Source: Selenomonas sp. ND2010 (lineage in GTDB: Bacteria > Bacillota > Negativicutes > Selenomonadales > Selenomonadaceae). Taken from it: DNA of 64,000 nt. Each line of letters starts with the position of its first letter. The first letter of the stretch is position 1. Shown here in pieces: positions 43,786 through 51,692 of the stretch. Location of the stretch: assembly GCF_000702005.1 (NCBI RefSeq), contig NZ_KL370848.1, positions 10,901 through 74,900 of the forward strand, read 5' to 3'. Both the position numbers and the translations under genes were made by a program. A model generated the notes under the pieces. That model did not search any database. It had not been told where the DNA came from and saw only the letters and a list, made by a program, of their open reading frames with translations.

Positions 43786-44973
43786 ATGATATCCAACATT
43801 CCACTATGGAAAAAAAATCTGCTGATTTGCTGCATCGCATCGTTTATCGTCTCCATCGGCATGAGCCAGATGGCACCAATCCTGCCACTCTATATCGCCG
43901 AATTAGGCGTCGATAATCCCGCCGATGTCGCGCGCTGGGCCGGCATTATCTTTGGCTGCAACTTCATAAGTCTGGCTATCTTTTCGCCAATATGGGGCAG
44001 GCTTTCGGATCGTTTTGGCCGCAAGCCGATGATTCTGCGCGCCTCAGGCTGGCTCGGCCTCATCATGATTGGCATGGGCTTTGCGCAAAGCGTCTGGCAC
44101 CTCGTCATCCTGCGCCTGCTGCAGGGCTGTCTCAGCGGATTTCAAGCAGCCGTGATTCCACTTTTAGCACAGGAAACGCCGAAAGAACATTCTGGCTGGG
44201 CCATGGGCATGTTCTTCACCGCACAGGTATCCGGCGGTCTCATGGGCCCAGTATTTGGCGGTTGGCTCAGTGAAACCATCGGCTTTCGCAATTCCTTTCT
44301 TTTTATCGGCACTTGCTGTCTACTCGGCTTCCTCGCACTGACACAGGTGCACGAAACGCAAAAGGCCGTCCGCACCACCTGTGCCGACAGCCCTTGTCCG
44401 TCCCTTTTCCACTTGCCCCAGCGCAAAGTAATCCTTGGCGTTTTCCTAACCACGGTACTCCTCCACTTCTCACTGACCTGCGTCGCGCCGCTCCTGACTG
44501 TCTATGTCCAGGAAATTGCCGGCAATATCGACCACCTCGCCATCATATCCGGCGCCGTCTTCTCTGCCGCCGGTTTTGCCAGCATGCTATTTGCCTCACG
44601 GCTTGGCAAACTCGCTGACCGCATCGGCTCGGAACGCATCCTGTTCTCCTGCCTGCTGCTCTCCGGTCTTGTCTCCATCCCACAAGGATTTGTCACGGCC
44701 CCCTGGCAGCTCGGCGTCCTGCGCTTCTTCCACGGCATCGCCATCGCCGGCCTCATGCCCTCAACCAACAATCTCATCCGGCAGCTCGCACCACCAGCTC
44801 TCATGGGCCGCATCTTCGGCTTCAACCAGTCCGCCCAATTCATCGGCATGTTCAGCGGCGCCTTCTTTGGTGGCCAGCTCGCCGCTCTCATCGGCATCCG
44901 CAACCTATTCCTGCTCGTCGCCGCCCTGCTGATAACCAATGCCATCTGGTGCAAAGTAACGATAAAGGCGTAA
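43786..44973 (+). CDS. MFS transporter, multidrug-efflux type
   Basis: The 395-residue protein has about twelve membrane helices and the MFS motif A GRLSDRFGRKPMI between helices 2 and 3, with a matching copy GKLADRIGSERIL in the second half, plus LRLLQGCLSGFQAA near motif B. Motif C-like QVSGGLMGPVFGG supports drug:proton antiport. The start at 43786 has GTGAGG eight bases upstream; the frame is open to 43732 without one. Substrate unknown. It converges on the methyltransferase gene with no clear terminator between. Confidence 0.88.
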   Translation: MISNIPLWKKNLLICCIASFIVSIGMSQMAPILPLYIAELGVDNPADVARWAGIIFGCNFISLAIFSPIWGRLSDRFGRKPMILRASGWLGLIMIGMGFAQSVWHLVILRLLQGCLSGFQAAVIPLLAQETPKEHSGWAMGMFFTAQVSGGLMGPVFGGWLSETIGFRNSFLFIGTCCLLGFLALTQVHETQKAVRTTCADSPCPSLFHLPQRKVILGVFLTTVLLHFSLTCVAPLLTVYVQEIAGNIDHLAIISGAVFSAAGFASMLFASRLGKLADRIGSERILFSCLLLSGLVSIPQGFVTAPWQLGVLRFFHGIAIAGLMPSTNNLIRQLAPPALMGRIFGFNQSAQFIGMFSGAFFGGQLAALIGIRNLFLLVAALLITNAIWCKVTIKA

Positions 44974-44996
44974 TTACGGTCTACCTTTCCCCTAAC

Positions 44997-45710
44997 CTAA
45001 TCCTGCTTGCGCATTATTTCATGAAGATACTGCACTACCCCGACCCAATTATTCGGGTGAATCATATCGATTTGTTGCGGATCATGACGATGGGCCAGGT
45101 AATATTCAAGCAGACGCGGATAACCGCTCAAGGCAGATTCTTTTACGTAGAGCAGGATATTCTGCTTATATTCTGTTTTTATCTCTGCCTCCCCCCAGAT
45201 TTGCGGACGAATACAGTCAAGACACACGTAGCCTTCGGTTACGAATAAATTCGCCCAATAAGACTGCCACTGCTCATTGATATGATTGGTTCCGCCCTGC
45301 AGGGGCACTGCCGCTGAGAAAAACACCATATCCGAAAGCATGGTCAAATCATGGATAAAACCCGGGGCACGCTCGGCCGAAAGATGCTCAGCCACCTCTA
45401 AGCTAACCGCTAAATCGAACCGTTCGTCGCCACTCGCTATCGATTCATGTTCCAGGTCCGCCTCGACAAATTCTTTCGCATCGATATAGAGCATATCCTT
45501 TTGGACATAGCTGCCATCGACACCGACAACCGCTGCTCCCTGCTGCTTGAAAACCGCCAGCCAGGTGCCTAGCCCGCACCCCACATCGACTACCGTTTTA
45601 GGTTTCGGTACATAGTGGAACAGCTTCGGTATCGTGAGCTCCGCCGAACGGTACGACCCATCTTTTTGCGCCCGATAGAAATTTTCATCATAAGGAGTTT
45701 TATCTGTCAT
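44997..45710 (-). CDS. Class I SAM-dependent methyltransferase
   Basis: The 237-residue protein has the SAM-binding motif I VVDVGCGLGTWLAVF, motif II-like VVGVDGSYV, and DLAVSLEVAEHL (post-motif), typical of small-molecule or glycan methyltransferases. The start at 45710 lies nine bases after AGAGG; earlier in-frame codons lack spacing. It is third in an operon with two GT8 glycosyltransferases, so it probably methylates a sugar or a glycan precursor. The gene is 13 bp from its upstream neighbour. Confidence 0.85.
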   Translation of the reverse strand: MTDKTPYDENFYRAQKDGSYRSAELTIPKLFHYVPKPKTVVDVGCGLGTWLAVFKQQGAAVVGVDGSYVQKDMLYIDAKEFVEADLEHESIASGDERFDLAVSLEVAEHLSAERAPGFIHDLTMLSDMVFFSAAVPLQGGTNHINEQWQSYWANLFVTEGYVCLDCIRPQIWGEAEIKTEYKQNILLYVKESALSGYPRLLEYYLAHRHDPQQIDMIHPNNWVGVVQYLHEIMRKQD

Positions 45711-45723
45711 ATTCGCCATCCTC

Positions 45724-46911
45724 TCAGGACTCCCGCAGGATTTTGGCATCCTGACTGCCGTCACGGTAAAGCAGGATATTGCCATTCAAGAAGTGCACGC
45801 CTTCCATGACACCACATGCTTCCAGATTCTTTTTGACCCTTTCGTATTCTTCCTGCTTGATAAAGAAGATAATGACCTCGTTTGGTTCCAAACGCAGGCC
45901 TTTTTTATTGAAATCCTTGAGCGTATAGAACTTCTCGTTTTCCTTGAGCATCAACATTCTGGTAAGCGTGTCCTTCTCAGTCTCCTCGCCAATGATGATG
46001 CGATGCATCCCCGCAATGAAGTTGGCATAAGTGAGCATCAAGGAACGGTTCGTCTGATGGATATTGCGCGCAAGATTGCCGAGGAAATCCGCATTGCACC
46101 ACGGCGTCTTGGTAAAATACGTGAGGAATAACCGATGGTAGTTGTTGACCGCATCGATAGCATAGCACTTACCGGCATAATGGTAGATGCAAGCTCCTAC
46201 GTTTTCTCGTTTCTGGGAAAGTTCCCAGCTCACAAGCGTGTTATATTTTTCCGGTAATAAACGGCAATCTTTATTAAAAAAATGGTTGAGCACGTCCTGG
46301 TCCAGATAATCGATCAACTCATTCTCCTTGAGGAATTCGGCACCACGCTCCAGCAGCTGTTCCTGCTGACGATATTTCTCCATATCCAGTAGCAGAACCC
46401 CTGCATTGAAATAGCACTCCTCCTTGCAAAGCCCCTTTTGAACCATCAAACTGTAGTGCCCTTCCTGTATGACCGTATCGGGTACCGCTGCCAGACCGTT
46501 TTCCCCGGTATCCTCGTTCCAAAGCTCAGCGATATCCATATTCACGATAATATCGCCATCGAGATAGATGAGCCGCTCCACCTTCGGCAGTACCTCTCCC
46601 ATCACCAACCGATACCAAGTGGCCTGACTGACACCTTTTTTAAGATTTGGCTTCATCCAGGCATTCTTTTCCTCGAACGCTTCAAACCGTTTCTTGAACA
46701 GTTTCTCAAAATCGTAAAAGACAATCTGCTGACCATAACTGCGCACGAGCTGCATCAATAGTCGACGGTTGTCGGTGGATAGCGTATAGTCATGGAGAAA
46801 ATGCACCGTCACCCATTCCTTGGTATTCTCAAAGATTGAGCACAGCGAAGCTCCCACATATTTGGTATAATTGCCCTTCTTATCCGAAACGGCATAGCAG
46901 ACATGTATCAT
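45724..46911 (-). CDS. GT8-family glycosyltransferase
   Basis: The 395-residue protein opens with the GT8 N-terminus MIHVCYAVSDKKGNYTKYVG and has the metal-binding DxD in IYLDGDIIVNMD and LDMEKYRQQEQ, typical of retaining GT8 enzymes (LPS or glycogenin-type transferases). The last 110 residues form an extra domain shared in outline with its neighbour. GAGGGGG lies six bases before ATG 46911. It follows a paralogue by 11 bp and precedes a methyltransferase, suggesting a surface-glycan module, possibly for the flagellins encoded nearby; the target is not proven. Confidence 0.88.
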   Translation of the reverse strand: MIHVCYAVSDKKGNYTKYVGASLCSIFENTKEWVTVHFLHDYTLSTDNRRLLMQLVRSYGQQIVFYDFEKLFKKRFEAFEEKNAWMKPNLKKGVSQATWYRLVMGEVLPKVERLIYLDGDIIVNMDIAELWNEDTGENGLAAVPDTVIQEGHYSLMVQKGLCKEECYFNAGVLLLDMEKYRQQEQLLERGAEFLKENELIDYLDQDVLNHFFNKDCRLLPEKYNTLVSWELSQKRENVGACIYHYAGKCYAIDAVNNYHRLFLTYFTKTPWCNADFLGNLARNIHQTNRSLMLTYANFIAGMHRIIIGEETEKDTLTRMLMLKENEKFYTLKDFNKKGLRLEPNEVIIFFIKQEEYERVKKNLEACGVMEGVHFLNGNILLYRDGSQDAKILRES

Positions 46912-46922
46912 CGTCATCCCCC

Positions 46923-48203
46923 TCACATCACCATGAAAATACGATATTCATCCAACAGACGCGATGGATGCGGGATGACGATGGATTTGCCATCGATATA
47001 GTCCTCCCATTCCTTCCAGCCTGCTTCCTCTAATTTCTCTTTCCATTCGGGGAAATTGTTCAAAAAGAAGACATAGACATGCGTGCCCAAATCATAAGGA
47101 AGGTTAAGCGCGGTCCCGCCTTCGCTCATCACCACATAAGGCTCATCGTCTGCCAGCATAAACATCTCCCGCAGCTTGGCCTCATCTTGAGCCAGCCCGA
47201 CAAAAACACGCTTGCGACGCGCCCAAGCCGCCGAAGCCTTGCGATTGCGCTCCACGCATTTTTCCAGTTCCCCGGCAAGGATATTGCGCGTAACCGCATA
47301 ACTTTTGCAAAGGAATTCCGCATCGCACCAAGGCGTTTTGACAAAAGCCTCGTAGAATATCCGATCGCGCGGCTCTTCAAAGTTATAGCGCAGGGTCCGG
47401 CCCATATAGTGATAGATACCCTCCACCGTCTCCGGGCTGCCCCAATCCCTGTCCCAAGACTGCAGGATATTGTAGTTCCAAGGCAGATGCAGAAAATCAC
47501 GGGCAAAGAAATAGTTCAGGATGTCCTGATCGAAGAAGCGGCATTCCTCCTCATGCTGAACGATAAAGCGCAGGCCTGGGAGCAGGATTTCGCCCATATC
47601 GCGCATCTTCTCCAAGTCCATCAGAAGCACGCCCGAGTTAAAGCAGGTATCAAAATCCGTCCAGCTGTTCTTGAACAGGTAGAGTTTCTCATCGATTGAC
47701 CGGTCAATCTGCTTCTGATAATGCTCCATCAAGGTACGCTCAGTCACTGCCCCGAGTGGATTACCATCAAGATATATCTCCCAAAATTTGCGAATGTCCA
47801 TATTGACAATCGTATCGGCATCGAGGTAGATAAGCCGCTTTACATCGCGCGGCAGAACAATAGGCGCCAGCAGGCGATAAAGCGCCGCTGGCGTATAGTA
47901 ATCCGTATCAACCGCCCGCCGGAATATCTCGCGCGCCTCGGAAAGCAGCTCCTTACATTCTTCCGCTACGTTGTAGAAAAATAACTGCTGACCATACGCG
48001 CGCGCCAACTTGATGAAGTTCGCACGATTCTTCTCGGTCAATGTATCATCATGCAAAAGGTGTATCGTCACCCAAGAATCCGTATGCTCGAACAGCGAGC
48101 AAATCGAGGCTCCAATATATTTGCTGTAGGTACCATTTTTATCTGTCATCGCATAGGCAACATGCACCATCCGCGCATCCTCGCCGATTCGTTTCTGATT
48201 CAT
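46923..48203 (-). CDS. GT8-family glycosyltransferase, paralogue of the next gene
   Basis: The 426-residue protein has the same N-terminus as its neighbour (MVHVAYAMTDKNGTYSKYIG), the DxD in IYLDADTIVNMD, and LMDLEKMRD. Two starts fit: ATG 48203 (AAAAGGA ten bases upstream) and ATG 48170 (GAGGA seven bases upstream, matching the paralogue's N-terminus). The longer open frame to 48434 runs into the palindromic repeat block and is artefactual. It is first in the three-gene glycan operon. It probably transfers a hexose from a nucleotide sugar. Confidence 0.86.
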   Translation of the reverse strand: MNQKRIGEDARMVHVAYAMTDKNGTYSKYIGASICSLFEHTDSWVTIHLLHDDTLTEKNRANFIKLARAYGQQLFFYNVAEECKELLSEAREIFRRAVDTDYYTPAALYRLLAPIVLPRDVKRLIYLDADTIVNMDIRKFWEIYLDGNPLGAVTERTLMEHYQKQIDRSIDEKLYLFKNSWTDFDTCFNSGVLLMDLEKMRDMGEILLPGLRFIVQHEEECRFFDQDILNYFFARDFLHLPWNYNILQSWDRDWGSPETVEGIYHYMGRTLRYNFEEPRDRIFYEAFVKTPWCDAEFLCKSYAVTRNILAGELEKCVERNRKASAAWARRKRVFVGLAQDEAKLREMFMLADDEPYVVMSEGGTALNLPYDLGTHVYVFFLNNFPEWKEKLEEAGWKEWEDYIDGKSIVIPHPSRLLDEYRIFMVM

Positions 48204-48291
48204 TTGATTCACATCCTTTTCTATTGTTCCAGCTAGTGCCAATGCTGCCTTTTGAGGAGAATCATCCCTCACCGCATTTTTGGGGGATGTG

Positions 48292-48709
48292 CCCCCCTTC
48301 CACCGCTTCGCGGTCCCCCTCCCCCGCAAGCGGGGGAGGCTTAGTGCCACCTCGCACTCGCCTGCCCCGTTTACGGGGCAGGTGGCGGCCGCAGGCCGAC
48401 GGAAGGGGGACTCCACTCCCTCGATTCCCTGCACCTATCGCCGTGCCACCTCGCACCTGCCTGCCCCGTTTACGGGGAAGGTGGCGGCCGCAGGCCGACG
48501 GAAGAGGGGACTCCACTCCCTCAATTCCCTGCACCTATCGCCGTGCCACCTCGCACTCGCCTGCCCCGTTTACGGGGAAGGTGGCGGCCATAGGCCGACG
48601 GAAGGGGGACTCCACTCTCTCGATTCCCTGCGCCTACCGTCGTTCCAGCCTCGCACTCGCCTGCCCCGCGTGCGGGGAAGGCGGCGGCCGTAGGCCGGCG
48701 GAAGGGGGA
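48292..48709. repeat. Palindromic repeat block 1: header plus four 99-bp units
   Basis: A header (CCCCCCTTCCACCGCTTCGC..., with a 10-bp perfect hairpin CCTCCCCCGC/GCGGGGGAGG at 48318-48339) precedes four tandem units beginning at 48344, 48443, 48543 and 48642 (spacings 99, 100, 99). Each unit contains CCACC...GGTGG enclosing CCCCGTTTACGGGG, then CGGCCGCAGGCCG, then GGAAGGGGGACTCCACTC. The last unit is truncated and starts GTTCCAGCC. The outer ends CCCCCTTCCACCG and CGGCGGAAGGGGG form an inverted repeat. The block also accounts for most of the gene-free stretch upstream of the GT8 operon. Confidence 0.95.
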
Positions 48710-49065
48710 TTTTTACTTCTCTTTTCCACTTCCTGTTTGATTTTCACACAGACACCCTCAAAGTTCTGCTTTACCTCCCGATTCGTAAAGCGGAGTACTG
48801 CAATCCCCTTTTCTTCCAGATATTCCGTTCTCTGCCGATCATACGCAAGTCCTTCGGGTTCGTAATGCTGAGCACCATCCAACTCTATGGCCAAATGACT
48901 GGCAACACAGTAAAAATCGACAATATACAAGCCTACAACTTGCTGTCGGCGAAAACGTGGATGGAATCTGCTTAGAAAATCGTACCATAGGTGACGTTCT
49001 TCCGGTGTTTGATTTCGGCGCAATATTTTTGCATTATTTGCGATTCGCTTATCATAAGTTCGCAT
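48634..49065 (-). CDS. DUF559 endonuclease-fold protein (Vsr-like) flanked by repeat blocks
   Basis: The 143-residue protein has a DUF559/Vsr-like core (about 1-115): LRRNQTPEERHLWYDFLS, QQVVGLYIVDFYC, and IELDGAQHYE with the DFYC...ELDG acidic pattern of PD-(D/E)xK-type nucleases, then IAVLRFTNREVKQNF. GAGGAG lies eight bases before the ATG. Residues from about 119 to the end are encoded by the last unit of repeat block 1. The nuclease target is unknown. Related genes in other bacteria are also annotated only as DUF559. The base composition of the core is ordinary for the window. Confidence 0.9.
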   Translation of the reverse strand: MRTYDKRIANNAKILRRNQTPEERHLWYDFLSRFHPRFRRQQVVGLYIVDFYCVASHLAIELDGAQHYEPEGLAYDRQRTEYLEEKGIAVLRFTNREVKQNFEGVCVKIKQEVEKRSKNPPSAGLRPPPSPHAGQASARLERR

Positions 49066-49086
49066 GGTTAGCGCTCCTCAATAGCA

Positions 49087-49525
49087 GCCCCCTTCCACCG
49101 CTTCGCTAGCCCCCCTTCCACCGCTTCGCGGTCCCCCTCCCCCGCAAGCGGGGGAGGCTTAGTGCCACCTCGCACTCGCCTGCCCCGCGTGCGGGGAAGG
49201 TGGCGGCCGCAGGCCGACAGAAGGGGACTCCACTCTCTCGATTCCCTGCACCTACCGCCGTGCCACCTCGCACCCGCCTGCCCCGTTTACGGGGAAGGTG
49301 GCGGCCGTAGGCCGGCGGAAGGGGGACTCCACTCTCTCGATTCCCTGCACCTACCGCCGTGCCACCTCGCACCCGCCTGCCCCGTTTACGGGGAAGGTGG
49401 CGGCCGTAGGCCGGCGGAAGGGGGACTCCACTCTCTCGATTCCCTGCACCTATCGCCGTTCCAGCCTCGCACTCGCCTGCCCCGTTTACGGGGAAGGTGG
49501 CGGCCGTAGGCCGACGGAAGGGGGA
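49087..49525. repeat. Palindromic repeat block 2: duplicated header plus four 98-99-bp units
   Basis: This block repeats block 1 in the same orientation on the other side of the DUF559 gene. A partial header (49087-49106) is followed by a full header (49110 onward, hairpin at about 49138-49158) and four units beginning at 49162, 49260, 49359 and 49458 (spacings 98, 99, 99). As in block 1, only the last unit has the GTTCCAGCC variant, and the block ends CGACGGAAGGGGGA. The 49526-49557 stretch to the flagellin terminator holds nothing else visible. Confidence 0.95.
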
Positions 49526-49557
49526 GAGATCGTACTTATTTATATAATACGCTACAA

Positions 49558-49589
49558 TAAAAAAAAAGCCTCCTTCGCCGGAGACTTTT
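49558..49589 (-). terminator. Terminator of the first flagellin gene
   Basis: The stem AAGcCTCC/GGAGaCTT with loop TTCGCC is followed on the minus strand by a long T run (seven or more). Confidence 0.75.
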
Positions 49590-49606
49590 CTTTCGTTGCT
49601 CTTTTC

Positions 49607-51418
49607 TTATTGTAACAGACTCAATACATTCGAACTAGACTGGTTCGCCTGAGCGAGCATGGCCTGTGCGGCTTGCATGAGGATGTTGTTCTTGGTGTAT
49701 TCGGTCATTTCTTTCGCCATGTTGGCATCGCGCATGGTGGATTCGGATGCCTGGACATTCTCACTCGATATCACGAGATTCGAGGAGGTCATCTCGAGGC
49801 GAGCCTCAATCGAGCCAATATCCGTCTGCTGGTCGAGGGCCTTCTGGATGGCATTGTCGAGGACATTGACGGCGGCATTAGCCTGTTTCTGCGTACCAAC
49901 GCCAAGCGTGATGCCGGTCGAGCTCTTGAGACCGAGCGCCTCGGAGCGCATATCGGTAAGACCGATGCGGATGGTCTGATTGGCTTTGGTGCCAACTTGC
50001 AGATTAATCGCGTTGTTGTTGGATTTATTGAACGCCCGCACCGACTCGGTGAAGTTATCGAGGACGGAATTGACGGACTTCTTGACCTGTCCCTTGGAAT
50101 CCTTGACACTGAACGTAATGCCCGAGAGCTGGTACTGCAAACCTGCCGAACCCGAGGAAATCGTAATGGCATTCTCGCGGTTGGCCGTATAGACCGTATC
50201 GCCCGAAGCAGAAATACCAACGACATTGCCCGTATCTACCGATAGCTTGTAAGGAATCAACTCACCGACCGAATCGGCCAAGGTCGATGCCGCTGTACTA
50301 AGGGCTACGGTAAGCGTCGAACGTGCCGCTGTATAGGCAGAATCACGTACGGTAGCTGCCGAAGCAATCGAAGAATCACGTACCGTAGCCGCCGATGCCT
50401 GCGTCGAAGTATAATTAGATGCCGCAGTCGAATAAACGGACAACGATGATGTCCAATTTGTCAAATAACCATTTACCGTTGCATTTTGAGCTATCTGTGC
50501 CGGAGTCATACCTGCATTAAATGCAGATATATATGCAGAATTATATAATGATTCATTCAGAACCGCATTCGTAGAGGCAGAATTCATCGTACTTAGCGTA
50601 TTTTGCACAACACCATTATAGGTAGCCGTTGCATTAGAAACAGCCGAGCCATAGGTGCTGCTAGCCACACCATACGAACTATTATACGTCGAATTTGCCG
50701 AAGCACGCGATGCATCATACTGTGCATAGGCCGCCCGCATCAACGGATTATTGCGGACATAGGGGTCACTAGCTTCGACCAAAGCACTATCAAGAGTCGT
50801 CGTCTCATTGATATCCACATCGAAGCTATAAGTTTCTCCTTGGATCACATAGGATATCGTCAAGGTATCTGTCGTCTGGATATTGAGGCTCTCACCATTG
50901 CGGTTTTGCAAATCGACGATTCGCGTTCCTCCCAAAGTATCCTTATGGAGGCTCTGATTCGTCATCGACGTCTTGGTTGCCGTGCCCTCGGCCATCTTCG
51001 AACCATCGACCAATGTCTTGCCATTATAGGTTACGTTGGCATTATCATCAATCTGATCGATGGACTGGTCGATTTCCTTCTGGATCGTCGCCCGATCCGC
51101 ATCGGTATTGCTGTCGTTGGCCGCATTGATTGCCTTTTCCTTCATCGTGCGCAGAATATCTACCGTAGAGCTCACCGCGCCTTCCGCGACCTTCATCAGG
51201 CTCACGCCATTCTGCGTATTGGCATCCGCCTGATCCAGTGAACGCACCATAACCCGCATGCGTTCCGAGATTGCATAGCCCGAAGCATCATCAGCGGCCG
51301 AATTGATTTTCATGCCGCTCGATACTTTCTGCAAACTCTTCGCCAGCGCTGAGGCATTCTTATTGAGCGTCCCTAAGGTCTTCACCGCCGACATATTGTT
51401 CTTTACCACCATTGCCAT
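49607..51418 (-). CDS. Flagellin (603 residues)
   Basis: The protein has conserved D0/D1 ends: MVVKNNMSAVKTLGTLNKNA, SSGMKINSAADDASGYAISE at the N-terminus, and ASESTMRDANMAKEMTEYTK, LMQAAQAMLAQANQSSSNVL at the C-terminus. The central 170-470 region is variable, Ala/Ser/Thr-rich, and contains the near-repeat SAATVRDSS/SAATVRDSA. It polymerises as the filament outside the cell. The start at 51418 has GGGAGG eleven bases upstream. A sigma-28-like promoter lies about 160 bp upstream. Ser/Thr richness offers many possible O-glycosylation sites. Confidence 0.95.
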   Translation of the reverse strand: MAMVVKNNMSAVKTLGTLNKNASALAKSLQKVSSGMKINSAADDASGYAISERMRVMVRSLDQADANTQNGVSLMKVAEGAVSSTVDILRTMKEKAINAANDSNTDADRATIQKEIDQSIDQIDDNANVTYNGKTLVDGSKMAEGTATKTSMTNQSLHKDTLGGTRIVDLQNRNGESLNIQTTDTLTISYVIQGETYSFDVDINETTTLDSALVEASDPYVRNNPLMRAAYAQYDASRASANSTYNSSYGVASSTYGSAVSNATATYNGVVQNTLSTMNSASTNAVLNESLYNSAYISAFNAGMTPAQIAQNATVNGYLTNWTSSLSVYSTAASNYTSTQASAATVRDSSIASAATVRDSAYTAARSTLTVALSTAASTLADSVGELIPYKLSVDTGNVVGISASGDTVYTANRENAITISSGSAGLQYQLSGITFSVKDSKGQVKKSVNSVLDNFTESVRAFNKSNNNAINLQVGTKANQTIRIGLTDMRSEALGLKSSTGITLGVGTQKQANAAVNVLDNAIQKALDQQTDIGSIEARLEMTSSNLVISSENVQASESTMRDANMAKEMTEYTKNNILMQAAQAMLAQANQSSSNVLSLLQ

Positions 51419-51571
51419 AATTGACACATCCTCCCTGATGAGTAGTCCTAAACCACCTAATCGAGCACTCACCCCTTAGCCTTACTTCCTGTGCCTGCTA
51501 AGGGAAATATAACGTGAACAGAAAGGGCGCGGAATACCCTCGCCCTCATTAGACAACTATCTCTAATCTAT

Positions 51572-51598
51572 ATATCGTAACAAGCAGAGTTTTTCTTA
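51572..51598 (-). promoter_or_regulatory. Candidate sigma-28 promoter of the first flagellin gene
   Basis: On the minus strand TAAG (51595-51598) and ACGATAT (51572-51578) are 16 bp apart, close to the Firmicute sigma-D consensus TAAA-N15-CCGATAT. A similar -10, TCGATATT (about 54566-54572), lies before the second flagellin gene but with a poorer -35. Confidence 0.45.
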
Positions 51599-51692
51599 AT
51601 AGGCAGCGTAGAAGTTTATTTATATTTTACTACAAAACGCGACACAAGAAAAGATAGTACGATGCCCTGCCCCCGTTATCCCCGTTATTATC

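Noticed and set aside
48204-48434. N-terminal 77-residue extension of the first GT8 protein
   Set aside because: The extension is a translation of the leader and repeat block 1; the GT8 N-terminus and ribosome sites support starts at 48203 or 48170.
48344-49525. Repeat blocks as CRISPR arrays
   Set aside because: Units are conserved along their full 98-100 bp; there are no unique spacers and no cas genes.
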